From Mesorhizobium loti (GTDB lineage: Bacteria; Pseudomonadota; Alphaproteobacteria; Rhizobiales; Rhizobiaceae): a DNA stretch of 64,000 nucleotides. The first letter of the stretch is position 1. Every line of letters begins with the position of its first letter. Below the pieces are notes generated by a model. It searched no databases. It saw only the letters and a list, made by a program, of their open reading frames with translations, and was not told the DNA's origin. The position numbers and the translations under genes were made by a program. This document shows positions 41,990 through 50,597 of the stretch, piece by piece. The stretch lies in contig NZ_PJRO01000021.1 of NCBI RefSeq assembly GCF_002858745.1, positions 48,624-112,623 on the forward strand, given 5' to 3'.

Positions 41990-42754
41990 TCAGTGGATGT
42001 GCATTCCACCATTGATGTCCACCGCTGTGCCGGTGATGTAGCCCGCGAGCGGCGAAGCCAGGAACAGGCACACATTGGCGACATCCTGCGGCGTTCCGAA
42101 ACGCTGTAGCGGGATCGTTTCCACGAAACGCCGCTTCGTGTCCTCGTCGAAGGCATTCATGTTCATCGGCGTGATGATGATACCCGGATTGATGCAGTTG
42201 ACCCGGATTCCGCGGGCGCCGAATTCGCGCGCCATGCTCTTGGCCAGCGCCAGGACGCCGCCCTTCGAGGCTGCGTAATGTGGTCCCCCGAGCAGACCGC
42301 CGCCGCGCTGGGCAGCAATCGAGGCGATGCACACGATGGCGCCACCGTCGTTCATCAACGGAATGGCAGCCTGCGAGAGTTTCAGCATGCCGCCCAGATT
42401 GACGTCGAGCGTGGTCTGCCAATCCTGTTCGGTGATATCGAGCAGCTTCCTGGCTTGTGCGATGCCGGCATTGTTCACGACGATGTCGAGCCTGCCGAAA
42501 AGCGCTTTCGTCTGCGCCACGACTTCACCGAGTGCCGCGCTGTCCCGCACATCCGCGGCCATGCCGACGACACGTCCGGCCGCAAAGGAAGAGAGTTCCT
42601 CGCTCAGGGTCGCGGCCGCTTTGCTGCAGCTTTCCGGATCGAGATCGATGATCACCACGTTGGCGCCGGACCTCGCCAGGGTTCGCGCGATGGCAAAGCC
42701 GATCCCGTCTGGGTGTGCCGCGCCGGAAATGATTGCGGCTTGACCGTTGAGCAT
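41990..42754 (-). CDS. Short-chain dehydrogenase/reductase
   Basis: This 254-residue NAD(P)-dependent SDR has the Rossmann motif SGAAHPDGIG (10-19), a TGxxxGIG variant with two extra residues. It also shows NNAGIAQ, the catalytic Ser in CIASIAAQRGGG and Tyr/Lys in HYAASKGG. The C-terminal GTAVDINGGMHIH is typical. It is the first gene leftward from the divergent promoter, ahead of the IclR gene, and would oxidise or reduce a hydroxyl of the compound handled by this island. The substrate is unknown. Confidence 0.88.
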   Translation of the reverse strand: MLNGQAAIISGAAHPDGIGFAIARTLARSGANVVIIDLDPESCSKAAATLSEELSSFAAGRVVGMAADVRDSAALGEVVAQTKALFGRLDIVVNNAGIAQARKLLDITEQDWQTTLDVNLGGMLKLSQAAIPLMNDGGAIVCIASIAAQRGGGLLGGPHYAASKGGVLALAKSMAREFGARGIRVNCINPGIIITPMNMNAFDEDTKRRFVETIPLQRFGTPQDVANVCLFLASPLAGYITGTAVDINGGMHIH

Positions 42755-42775
42755 GAATTCTCCGATATGTAATTT

Positions 42776-42813
42776 CTCATAATACGATAATTTGTTACAA
42801 TCGAGCCTGTCAA
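42776..42813 (-). promoter_or_regulatory. Promoter of the leftward SDR-IclR genes with overlapping operator
   Basis: On the minus strand TTGACA (42808-42813) and TATCGT (42784-42789) are 18 bp apart. The -10 lies within a 17-bp core (42776-42792) that recurs with one mismatch in inverted orientation at 42936-42952. The promoter is 30 bp from the SDR start codon. Confidence 0.65.
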
Positions 42814-42914
42814 GCGGAGCAGTGAACGCGCTCTACGCCCAAAGCGAAGGGATCTGTATGCGCTGAGTTATCAACGGATTGACCCTCCTCGAAATATCGA
42901 TAGGCGCCGACCTC

Positions 42915-42961
42915 TTGACATAATACAAAATTGCTAATTATCGTAATATGAGAATTAGCAA
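42915..42961 (+). promoter_or_regulatory. Promoter of the rightward ABC/catabolic operon with overlapping operator
   Basis: TTGACA (42915-42920) and TATCGT (42939-42944) are separated by 18 bp, the same layout as the opposing promoter. A 9-bp perfect inverted repeat (TTGCTAATT at 42931-42939 and AATTAGCAA at 42953-42961) surrounds the -10 and contains the shared 17-bp core. A bound repressor would block RNA polymerase. Confidence 0.68.
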
Positions 42962-42984
42962 AATTATTGCTTGGGAGGACGACT

Positions 42985-44247
42985 ATGACCGATAAAGAAC
43001 TCAACATGCTGACGACCCTGCATTCGCTCGAAGAGGGCGTGGGTCGGCGAACATTCATGAAGCTGATGGGAGCTGCCGGCATTTCGCTGGCGATGACGCC
43101 GGCTGTGTCGCGCATGGCGCAGGCGGCAACCGTCATTCGCGGCAAGATCGCCAACCAGGTTTCCACGCCTGCCAACGACTACTGGTCGGTCTGGACACGC
43201 GCCTTTGGCACTGCCTCGAAGGCGCTCGGCCTCGAAACCCAGGAGTTGTTTCACCAGAACGACACCGCCAGGCAGCTGTCCCAGATACGCAGCCTGCCGG
43301 CCAGCTCCGCCAAGATGCTGATCGGTTGCGTCGAGCCGGCGGGCTCGCTGCCTACGGTCGCGAAGTTCTGCCAGGACAATGGCATCCACTATGTGCCGAG
43401 CTGGGAATCACCGGCCTGGTTCACGCCTTCGGACGTCGGTGATTTCTACGTTTCCTTCGTGACGCCGAATTCGGTGGAAGGCGCCTATGAGGTTGCCAAG
43501 GCGCTGTTCGAGAGCGTCGGCGGGGAGGGCAAGATCGTGCACATCGCCGGCATGGCGACCCCGACGGATTCCTATCGCACCGCGGGCCTGATGCAGGCGG
43601 CGAAGGAATATCCGGGCATCAAGATCGTCGGCGGGCTGCGCGCGAACTGGGATCGCGAGCAGGCACGCAAGGTCATGCTGTCTATGGTCACCGCGCATCC
43701 CGACATGAAGGGCGTGTTCGCGCAGAACGACAACATGGCGCTCGGCGTGCTCTCGGTGCTGCGCGAGCGCAAGCTGGACCACGTCAAGGTTTCGGGCGTC
43801 GACGGTTTGCCGGAAGGCCTGCGCGAAGTGGCCAAGGGCGAGCAGATGATCGCAACCCACACGTCTCTACCACCTTACGGCGCGGGCTTCACGGCGGTGC
43901 TGGCATTCGATGCCCTCAACGGCTGGAAGCCGACGCTCGGCGAAAGGCTTTTGTTCACCGGCTCCGCGCTGGCCACCGCCAAGGATGCGGCGCGCATCGA
44001 ACAGGCGATTTACGGCGAGGGCTCCAACCCGTTCGACTGGGCACTGATGAGCCGCACGCTCAATCCGGACAACTGGGATCCCCAGAACAAGATCACGGCG
44101 ATTGATCCGGAAGCTTATTGGGGCCTGTTTCCCGAAGGCAAGGAGCGCCTCAACGCCGCCTATGCCGGCGCAAAGGAAAAGGGCGCCTTCTCTTCGGTCG
44201 ATGCGCTCTATGCCGAGCACTACAAGACCGGCCCCGTGAAGGCTTGA
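42985..44247 (+). CDS. ABC transporter substrate-binding protein, ribose-like (periplasmic binding protein 1)
   Basis: The 420-residue precursor starts at the ATG at 42985, seven bases after GGGAGGA. The leader carries GRRTFMKLMGAAGISLAM, a Tat-like twin-Arg signal, before the mature domain. The core is a Peripla_BP_4 sugar-binding fold: FVTPNSVEGAYEVAKALFE, IVHIAGMATPTDSYR, GVFAQNDNMALGVLSVLRE and VSGVDGLPEGLREVAKGE. It is the first gene rightward from the shared promoter and precedes a RbsA-type ATPase and RbsC-type permease. A sugar, sugar lactone or sugar acid is the likely ligand. Confidence 0.92.
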   Translation: MTDKELNMLTTLHSLEEGVGRRTFMKLMGAAGISLAMTPAVSRMAQAATVIRGKIANQVSTPANDYWSVWTRAFGTASKALGLETQELFHQNDTARQLSQIRSLPASSAKMLIGCVEPAGSLPTVAKFCQDNGIHYVPSWESPAWFTPSDVGDFYVSFVTPNSVEGAYEVAKALFESVGGEGKIVHIAGMATPTDSYRTAGLMQAAKEYPGIKIVGGLRANWDREQARKVMLSMVTAHPDMKGVFAQNDNMALGVLSVLRERKLDHVKVSGVDGLPEGLREVAKGEQMIATHTSLPPYGAGFTAVLAFDALNGWKPTLGERLLFTGSALATAKDAARIEQAIYGEGSNPFDWALMSRTLNPDNWDPQNKITAIDPEAYWGLFPEGKERLNAAYAGAKEKGAFSSVDALYAEHYKTGPVKA

Positions 44248-44260
44248 CCAGCGCATCGTC

Positions 44261-45787
44261 ATGAACACCATGGTTCCGGCGCTCGAGCTTCGCGGCGTCA
44301 CCAAACAATACGGACCGGTAACGGCTCTCTATCGCGTCAACCTTTCCCTCGAACGCCACGGCGTTCTTGGGCTGGTTGGCGAGAACGGGGCGGGCAAGTC
44401 GACGCTGATCTCCGTCATCAACGGCACGGTGCGGCCCACCGAAGGCGATCTCTTCGTCGGCGGCGCGCGCGTCAGCCTTGGTTCGCCTGCGGATGCGGCG
44501 CGCGCCGGCATTGCCACGGTGTTTCAGGAGCAGGGTCTCATCGCCAACCTGCGCGTGTTCGAAAACATGTTGCTGGGCCGCGAAGCCGGCTTCGCCAAAG
44601 TCGGCATTCTCGGCAAGCAGGCGATGACCAGGCTTGCCGCCGATGTCCTCGACGAATTGGGCATCACCGTCGACCCGCTGGCCGTGACGGGGAGCCTGGC
44701 CTTCGGGGAACGGCAACTGGTCGAGATCGCAAAGGCCTTTGCACTTGGCCGCATCTACCCGGTCGAGCCCGTCATCCTGCTCGACGAACCGACAAGCGCG
44801 CTGTCGGATGCGGAAACACAGATCCTGTTCAACTCGATCCGGCGCTGGCGCGGCAAGGCCTCCATCATCCTTGTCTCCCACAGGCTTTCCGATGTCTTTG
44901 CCGTTTGCGACCGCGTCGCGGCGCTGAAGGATGGCGCCATCAACGGTACCTGGCCGGTGTCGGAAGCAACACCGGATCTGCTTCACGAGGCGATCGTCGG
45001 GCGCGTACGTTCGGCCGGCTATTACAAGGAAAGCGAGCAGCGTCAGGATTTCGGCAATGTCGTGCTCGAAGCGCGCGACCTCGTCGTTCCAGGCCAGCTC
45101 GACAAGGTATCGCTCAGCGTTCGTGCCGGTGAGATCGTCGGTGTGGCCGGTGTCCTTGGCTCAGGCAAGACAACGCTCGGGCACGCCATCGCCGGTGCGT
45201 TGGCGGTCAAGGCCGGAGATATCTTCGTTAACGGAAAGCGCCTGCGCCCGGGCTCGCTTGCATCGGCGCTGGCGGCCGACATCGGCAACGTGCCGGCCGA
45301 GCGCAACATTGCCGGCGTCATCGGCATGCATTCGGTGGAATGGAACCTGACGCTGCCAAGCTTACGCAGCTTCCGCTTCGGCCGCTGGCCGATCCTGTCG
45401 TCGCGGAGGCAAGGCCAGGTCACTGACGATTGGATCAAGCGTCTGCGCGTGCGAACACCTGGCCGCGCCATCCAGATCCGCAATCTTTCCGGCGGCAATG
45501 CCCAAAAGGTGGTGTTCGCCAAATGGCTGGCGCGTGGCATCAAGCTTTTCGTGCTCGACGATCCCGGCCGCGGCCTGGATGTCGGTGCCAAGGAAGAGAT
45601 CTATGCGCTGCTGCGCAAACTGGCCCGCGAAGGCGTGGCGATCGTGCTGATTTCCGACAATCTGCCCGAGATCATCGGGCTTTCGAACCGGATCGTCACG
45701 CTGCGCTCCGGCCGCGTCTCCGCCGAGATCGCCGCGCCCGCCCATGACAAGCCCGCCGAGACGGCGGTCGTAACCCACATGGTCTGA
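44261..45787 (+). CDS. Sugar ABC transporter ATP-binding protein (RbsA type, two domains)
   Basis: The 508-residue protein has two ATPase domains. The first shows Walker A GENGAGKST, signature-like LAFGERQLVEIAKA and Walker B VILLDEPTSALSDAE. The second shows GVLGSGKTTLG, LSGGNAQKVVFAKWLARG and LFVLDDPGRGLDVGAKEEIY. Family members energise ribose, xylose, galactose and related uptake. It begins 13 bp after the binding protein stop, with the permease 5 bp after its own stop. Confidence 0.93.
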   Translation: MNTMVPALELRGVTKQYGPVTALYRVNLSLERHGVLGLVGENGAGKSTLISVINGTVRPTEGDLFVGGARVSLGSPADAARAGIATVFQEQGLIANLRVFENMLLGREAGFAKVGILGKQAMTRLAADVLDELGITVDPLAVTGSLAFGERQLVEIAKAFALGRIYPVEPVILLDEPTSALSDAETQILFNSIRRWRGKASIILVSHRLSDVFAVCDRVAALKDGAINGTWPVSEATPDLLHEAIVGRVRSAGYYKESEQRQDFGNVVLEARDLVVPGQLDKVSLSVRAGEIVGVAGVLGSGKTTLGHAIAGALAVKAGDIFVNGKRLRPGSLASALAADIGNVPAERNIAGVIGMHSVEWNLTLPSLRSFRFGRWPILSSRRQGQVTDDWIKRLRVRTPGRAIQIRNLSGGNAQKVVFAKWLARGIKLFVLDDPGRGLDVGAKEEIYALLRKLAREGVAIVLISDNLPEIIGLSNRIVTLRSGRVSAEIAAPAHDKPAETAVVTHMV

Positions 45788-45792
45788 CAGAA

Positions 45793-46782
45793 ATGGAAAC
45801 CAGAGTGTCCCAACCCAACCCGGCACCCATCCGACCCGGCCAGTGGATCGCCAAACATGCGGTTTCGCTCTATCCGCTGCTGGTGATCCTGGCGCTCGCC
45901 GCCCTGTTCACGCTGCAGAACCCCTATTTCGCGACGTTCGACAACGTCATGAACATCGGCCGCCAGTCATCGGTGCTGCTCCTGGTAGCGCTGGCCGGGA
46001 CGATGGTGATCATGATCGGTTCGATCGATCTTTCGGTCGGTTCGATCGTCACGCTGTCCGGTATCGTCGCGGCCCTGACCATCGACGCGGCTGGCCCGGT
46101 CGCCGCCGTCGCCGCTGGCATCGGCGCCGGTCTTCTTGTCGGCCTCGTGAATGGCATGACGCTGATTACCCTCAAGGTACCGTCCTTCCTGGTCACGCTG
46201 GGCATGCTGTCGATCCTGTCGGGCGTGGCCAACATGATCTGTGGCGGCTCCTCGATCATGTTCATGGATCTCAGCCTCACCGATCTGGTCAACGCCGAAT
46301 ACATCCCCGGCATCCCGACGATCATCCTGGTGGCATTGGCGGCGGCCGCGCTGCTGGCCTTCGTCGCCTTCAACACCGTGCTCGGCCGTTACCTGTTCGC
46401 CATTGGCGGTGGCGAGGTCGTCGCAGCCAACAGCGGTGTCCCGGTCAATCGCTACAAGGTCTACGCCTTCATGTTGTCAGGGGCGCTGTGCGGACTGGCC
46501 GGCGTGCTGCTGACCGCCCAGGTCGGGGCCGGCACGCCGGCGGCGGGCGCCAACATGCTGCTCGATTCCATCGCCGCAATCGTCATGGGTGGAACGGCGC
46601 TGTCGGGCGGCATCGGCGGCCCACAGCGCACCATCCTCGGTGTCCTGGTCATCGCCATCCTGTCCAATGGCATGGATGTCACCGAAGTCAGCAGTTTCAC
46701 CCAGGAGGTGATCAAAGGGCTGGTCATCATCCTCGCCGTCGCCTCCACCATCGACCGCAAGAAATACGCTTTCATCAAGTGA
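45793..46782 (+). CDS. Sugar ABC transporter permease (RbsC type)
   Basis: The 329-residue membrane protein has about 8-10 hydrophobic segments and the BPD_transp_2 motifs GTMVIMIGSIDLSVGSIVTLSG, LVGLVNGMTLITLKVPSFLVTLG (in blocks), then GGTALSGGIGG near the C-terminus. RbsC-type permeases homodimerise and work with RbsA-type ATPases, here the preceding gene. Together with the binding protein at 42985 it forms a complete importer. Confidence 0.93.
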   Translation: METRVSQPNPAPIRPGQWIAKHAVSLYPLLVILALAALFTLQNPYFATFDNVMNIGRQSSVLLLVALAGTMVIMIGSIDLSVGSIVTLSGIVAALTIDAAGPVAAVAAGIGAGLLVGLVNGMTLITLKVPSFLVTLGMLSILSGVANMICGGSSIMFMDLSLTDLVNAEYIPGIPTIILVALAAAALLAFVAFNTVLGRYLFAIGGGEVVAANSGVPVNRYKVYAFMLSGALCGLAGVLLTAQVGAGTPAAGANMLLDSIAAIVMGGTALSGGIGGPQRTILGVLVIAILSNGMDVTEVSSFTQEVIKGLVIILAVASTIDRKKYAFIK

Positions 46783-46819
46783 GCGCATTCATCGCAAAAC
46801 CCGAGCTCAAGGAGCAGAC

Positions 46820-47245
46820 ATGAGCGCAAAGATCGTTCCCGTCGTGACACGCAGGGACCAGGAATATGCCGGCACCGGGCAGTCGGGTGGCGCTGTCCGT
46901 ATTTCGGGCGTCAGCCCGCAGCACACACCGGCAACCAAGATCTGGTTCGGCAAGGTCAGTAACAAGCCCGGCTACCGCTCGCTCCCGCATCATCACGGTG
47001 ACGCCGAGACGGGTGGCTATGTCTTCAAGGGCAAGGGCCGCATCTATTTCGGCGAAAACTACGCCGAATATCTCGACATGGAGGAGGGCGACTTTGTGTT
47101 CGTTCCGCCCCACATGCCGCATGTCGAGGTCAATATGAGCACGACGGAAGACCTCATCTGGCTGACGGCACGCACGCCGGACAACATCGTGGTCAACCTG
47201 CCTGATGTCGACGATTCCGTCCTCGTCGGCTATTCGCGCGCGTGA
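46820..47245 (+). CDS. Cupin-domain protein
   Basis: The 141-residue single-domain cupin has cupin motif 1 (SLPHHHGDAETGGYVFKGKG), with a His-His-His-Asp metal cluster, and motif 2 (DMEEGDFVFVPPHMPHVEVN). It is cytosolic. Small cupins in sugar catabolic operons are often isomerases, epimerases, lyases or dioxygenases, and the metal ligands are present, so it should be catalytic. It lies between the importer and the lactonase-like gene, 37 bp after the permease. Its reaction is unknown. Confidence 0.85.
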   Translation: MSAKIVPVVTRRDQEYAGTGQSGGAVRISGVSPQHTPATKIWFGKVSNKPGYRSLPHHHGDAETGGYVFKGKGRIYFGENYAEYLDMEEGDFVFVPPHMPHVEVNMSTTEDLIWLTARTPDNIVVNLPDVDDSVLVGYSRA

Positions 47246-47265
47246 CACCAGCGGGAGGAGAACCA

Positions 47266-48054
47266 ATGACCGACATTCGCCTTTACATGTTCGATACCGG
47301 CATTTTGAAGTGCAAGTATCATGACATCTATCTCAACCAGGGTGGGGATGCCGACCACGAAATCCCCGTTCCTTTCTTCTACATCACGCACCCGAAGGGC
47401 AATGTCGTCATCGATGGCGGCACGCCAGTCGAATGTGCAACCGACCCGCACGGGCACTGGGGTGCGGTCGCGCAGTTCTTCTATCCGGTGCTGACACCGG
47501 AACAGGGTTGCGTGGCCCAGCTCGAAAAGCTTGGCGTCGATATCGGAAGCGTGAAGCACGTCGTGCTGTCGCATCTCCATCTTGACCATGTCGGCGCCGT
47601 CGGGCGCTTCCCCAATGCGACCCACGTTGTGCAGCGCAACGAATATGAATATGCCTTCACCCCGGACTGGTTCGCCACCGGCGCCTATGTGCGCAAGGAT
47701 TTTGACAATCCAAACCTGAAATGGCTCCTGCTCGAGGATGCCTGGGGCGATTTCTACGACCTCTATGGCGACGGCTCGATTGTCCTGATCCGTTCGCCCG
47801 GCCACACCGGCGGCCATCAATCGATCCTCGTGCGCACCTCCAGCGGTCAGTCGGTGCTTCTGGCGGTCGATGCCGCCGACACGCTCGACCATTGGGAAGA
47901 AAAGGCGCTTCCCGGCGCCCTCCATTCCGCTGTCGACTCCGTTCGTTCCGTCAAGAAGCTGCGCGCCGTGCAGGAAAAGACGGATGCACTCGTCGTCGCC
48001 GGCCACGACGGCAAGCAATGGGCCGCGCTGAAGAAAGCCCCCGATTTTTACTGA
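47266..48054 (+). CDS. Metallo-beta-lactamase-fold hydrolase, AHL/pyridoxolactonase-like
   Basis: The 262-residue protein starts at the ATG at 47266 behind GGGAGGAG. The zinc motif HLHLDH (103-108) is followed by further ligands in IRSPGHTGGHQSIL, LLAVDAADT and VVAGHDGKQW. The N-terminal RLYMFDTGILKCK resembles the AttM/AiiA N-acyl-homoserine lactonase and 4-pyridoxolactonase group, so it is a paralogue-type relative of the enzyme at 38332. Here it probably opens a lactone formed by an SDR of the same island. Quorum-quenching activity is possible but not implied by context. Confidence 0.87.
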   Translation: MTDIRLYMFDTGILKCKYHDIYLNQGGDADHEIPVPFFYITHPKGNVVIDGGTPVECATDPHGHWGAVAQFFYPVLTPEQGCVAQLEKLGVDIGSVKHVVLSHLHLDHVGAVGRFPNATHVVQRNEYEYAFTPDWFATGAYVRKDFDNPNLKWLLLEDAWGDFYDLYGDGSIVLIRSPGHTGGHQSILVRTSSGQSVLLAVDAADTLDHWEEKALPGALHSAVDSVRSVKKLRAVQEKTDALVVAGHDGKQWAALKKAPDFY

Positions 48055-48068
48055 GATGTGAGGACGGC

Positions 48069-48917
48069 ATGAAACTGCTGCGCTTCGGCCCGGTCGGGCA
48101 GGAAAAACCAGGCCTTGTCGATCGACAGGGCAAGCTGCGCGACCTGTCCGGTGTCGTCGCCGACATCGCGGGCGAAGTGCTCTCGGACGATAGCCTTGCC
48201 GCATTGCGGGCTGTCGATCCGGAAACGTTGCCGTTGGTGGAAGGCGAGCCCCGCATCGGGGCCTGTGTCGGCAGGATCGGCAAGTTCATCTGCGTGGGCC
48301 TGAACTATGCCGATCACGCCCGGGAGACCGGCAAGGAGCCGCCAGCCGAGCCGATCCTGTTCATGAAGGCGACAAGTGCCGTCTGCGGCCCCAACGACGA
48401 CATCGAGATTCCCCAAGGTTCCACGAAGACGGATTGGGAGGTCGAACTCGGGATCGTCATTGGAAAGCGTGCGAAATATGTGCGCGAGGCCGATGCCTTC
48501 GAACATGTCGCCGGCTACTGCACGGTCAACGATGTCTCCGAGCGTGCCTTCCAGTCGGAACGGGGCGGGCAGTGGACAAAGGGCAAGAGCCACGACAGCT
48601 TCGGGCCGATCGGCCCCTGGCTGGTCACGCGCGACGAAATCCCCGACCCGCAGGTGCTCGACCTGTGGCTGGAGGTCGACGGCACGCGCCACCAGAACGG
48701 CTCCACCCGCACGATGATCTTCGGCGTGGCCGAACTCGTTGCCTATATCAGCCAGTTCATGACGCTGGAGCCGGGAGACATCATCGCCACCGGCACGCCG
48801 CCAGGCGTCGGGCTCGGCCAGAAGCCGCAGGTTTTCCTGAAACCAGGTCAGACCATGCGGCTCGGCGTCCAAGGCCTGGGAAGCCAGATACAACGCACCA
48901 TCCCAGCTCGTCCCTGA
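48069..48917 (+). CDS. Fumarylacetoacetate hydrolase (FAH) family protein
   Basis: The 282-residue protein starts at the ATG at 48069. It carries the FAH fold: GKFICVGLNYADHARETG (71-88), EPILFMKATSAVCGPND, and metal ligands E124 and E126 in TDWEVELG and D155 in CTVNDVSER. The end reads DIIATGTPPGVGLGQKP. Close relatives include 2,4-diketo-3-deoxy-L-fuconate/rhamnonate hydrolases, which split a diketo acid into pyruvate and lactate or glycolate. That role fits an operon with SDRs and a lactonase. Oxaloacetate decarboxylase-type activity is an alternative. Confidence 0.88.
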   Translation: MKLLRFGPVGQEKPGLVDRQGKLRDLSGVVADIAGEVLSDDSLAALRAVDPETLPLVEGEPRIGACVGRIGKFICVGLNYADHARETGKEPPAEPILFMKATSAVCGPNDDIEIPQGSTKTDWEVELGIVIGKRAKYVREADAFEHVAGYCTVNDVSERAFQSERGGQWTKGKSHDSFGPIGPWLVTRDEIPDPQVLDLWLEVDGTRHQNGSTRTMIFGVAELVAYISQFMTLEPGDIIATGTPPGVGLGQKPQVFLKPGQTMRLGVQGLGSQIQRTIPARP

Positions 48918-48939
48918 TCCAGCCAGAAGGAAGCCTGTC

Positions 48940-49722
48940 TTGACCAATCTTGCCGATCGCGTCGCCATCGTCACCGGTGCCGGACGTGGCCAGGGGGAAG
49001 CCGAAGCGCGCCTGCTTGCCGAAGCCGGAGCGGCAGTGCTGATCTGCGACGTCCTGGAACGCGAGGGCGAAGACCTTGCCCGGGCTCTCGTGTCGGAAGG
49101 CCGCGAGGCGCGCTTCCTGGCTCTCGATGTCGCCAGCAAGGAGGGCTGGGCCTGCGCGATCGACTGTGTCGGATCCTGGAAGGGACGCCTGGATATCCTG
49201 GTCAACAACGCAGGCATCATCAACCGCAAGTCGATCAACGACACGCCGCTCGATGCCTGGGAGCGTCTGATGGCCATCAACCTGACCGGCCCCTTCCTGG
49301 GCATCCAGGCCGCGGCCCCGCTGATGCGCCAGAATGGCGGCGGCAGCGTCGTCAATATCTCCTCCAACAGCGCCTTTTCGGGCCACTACGATCCGGCCTA
49401 TACGGCGAGCAAATGGGGTCTGCGCGGCCTGACCCGCACCGCGGCGATGGAATACGTTTCCTGGGGCATCCGTGTGAACAGCGTTTGCCCGGGACTGATC
49501 GTAACCGGACTCAATGCCGAGGCGCCGCATCTCAAGCCGATGATCGATCTCACGCCAATGAAGCGAAGCGGCACGGTGGAAGAAGTCGCCAGGCTTGTGC
49601 TGTTCCTTGCGAGCGAGGCGTCGAGTTTCATCACCGGTGAGGATTTCGTCATCGACGGCGGCTTCACCGCCGGCGCAGCCTATCGGCGCGTGGCTGCCGA
49701 AAGTGGTCTTTACCGCGACTGA
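48940..49722 (+). CDS. Short-chain dehydrogenase/reductase (2-keto-3-deoxy acid dehydrogenase-like)
   Basis: The 260-residue SDR starts with TTG at 48940, seven bases after AGAAGGAAG. It shows TGAGRGQGEAEA (12-23), NNAGIINRKSINDTPLD, the catalytic Ser in NISSNSAFSG and Y/K in YTASKWG. The segment NRKSINDTPLDAWERLMAINLTG resembles KduD and 2-dehydro-3-deoxy-L-fuconate 4-dehydrogenase. Such an enzyme would make the diketo acid that the preceding FAH protein cleaves. It ends the plus-strand operon; the next gene is convergent. Confidence 0.87.
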   Translation: MTNLADRVAIVTGAGRGQGEAEARLLAEAGAAVLICDVLEREGEDLARALVSEGREARFLALDVASKEGWACAIDCVGSWKGRLDILVNNAGIINRKSINDTPLDAWERLMAINLTGPFLGIQAAAPLMRQNGGGSVVNISSNSAFSGHYDPAYTASKWGLRGLTRTAAMEYVSWGIRVNSVCPGLIVTGLNAEAPHLKPMIDLTPMKRSGTVEEVARLVLFLASEASSFITGEDFVIDGGFTAGAAYRRVAAESGLYRD

Positions 49723-49749
49723 GATAGTGAAGCCGGCGACGTGTCTCCA

Positions 49750-50496
49750 TCACGCCTGCGACAGCACCTGCGGATGCAGCGTCACTGAAACCGAGAGGTT
49801 GACCGGCCGGTTGACGTCGTCGTAGGCGATCTGGTCGATGACCAGGGCGGCGGCGGGCGGGTCGACCCGCAGCAGCGCCACCTCTTCGCTGGTCAACAGC
49901 CGTGCGCTGACGATCGTCTCTCCGCGCACCGGCACGACCGAATAACGTTCGCGCAGCTCGCCATAAAGCGAACGGTTGCCGCTCGACCAGTCGAGGTCAA
50001 GCAGGCCGGGCGCGAGCGCCGGCGACAGCCAGTCCTCCTGCACGGTCACCGGCACGTCGTCGAGAAAGCGCAGGCGCCTGAGATAGACGACGTCGGCGCC
50101 GTCCGGCAGGAACAGTGGCCGGGTGATCTCGCGGTCCGCCTTGCCGACCCATCCCTCGATCAGCAGGCTGCCCGGCTTGCGGTTGGTGGTGACCGCCGTC
50201 GATGTGAAGCTCTTCAGCAGGTCTAGCTCGAACGGCTTGGTCTTGCCGCCGGTGACATAGAAGCCCTTGCCGGGCTGGCTGGCGACATAGCCGTCATGCT
50301 CGAGATCCTTCAGCGCCTGGCGCACGGTGATCCGGCTGACGCCGAGCAGTTCGACGAGCTCGCGTTCGGAAGACAGTTTCGAATTGAGGGGCTGCTGTCC
50401 GTTCTCGATCAGGTTCAGGATGTGCCGTCGAACCTGCATGTAAAGCGGTGCCGGATCGTTGCGATCGAGTGGCTGGATGGGACGAGCGTCCTTCAA
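49750..50496 (-). CDS. GntR family regulator, HutC/UTRA subfamily
   Basis: The 248-residue protein has the GntR winged helix at residues 16-80 (YMQVRRHILNLIENGQ, then SERELVELLGVSRITVRQALKDLEHDGYV) and a UTRA ligand domain after about residue 100 (LRRLRFLDDVPVTVQEDWLSP). UTRA regulators often sense phosphorylated sugars. It is divergent from the GH4 gene at 50658, and the palindrome at 50606-50621 is an ideal operator for it. It is therefore predicted to repress the glycoside operon until a sugar phosphate appears. Confidence 0.92.
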   Translation of the reverse strand: MKDARPIQPLDRNDPAPLYMQVRRHILNLIENGQQPLNSKLSSERELVELLGVSRITVRQALKDLEHDGYVASQPGKGFYVTGGKTKPFELDLLKSFTSTAVTTNRKPGSLLIEGWVGKADREITRPLFLPDGADVVYLRRLRFLDDVPVTVQEDWLSPALAPGLLDLDWSSGNRSLYGELRERYSVVPVRGETIVSARLLTSEEVALLRVDPPAAALVIDQIAYDDVNRPVNLSVSVTLHPQVLSQA

Positions 50497-50597
50497 CGAT
50501 GATCTCCGGTTGGGCGGACGCCGCTATCGCCAAACCGGCGCGAGGCATCGGGAAAATCTTCTGGCACGCCGGGCTGTGCTTAAGCAACAAATGTTCG

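Noticed and set aside
41172..42422. A 416-residue minus-strand frame that would fuse an SDR-derived sequence to the IclR regulator
   Set aside because: The N-terminal part is the SDR gene read in the wrong frame. The SDR has its own frame at 41990-42754 and the IclR domain starts at the ATG at 41903.
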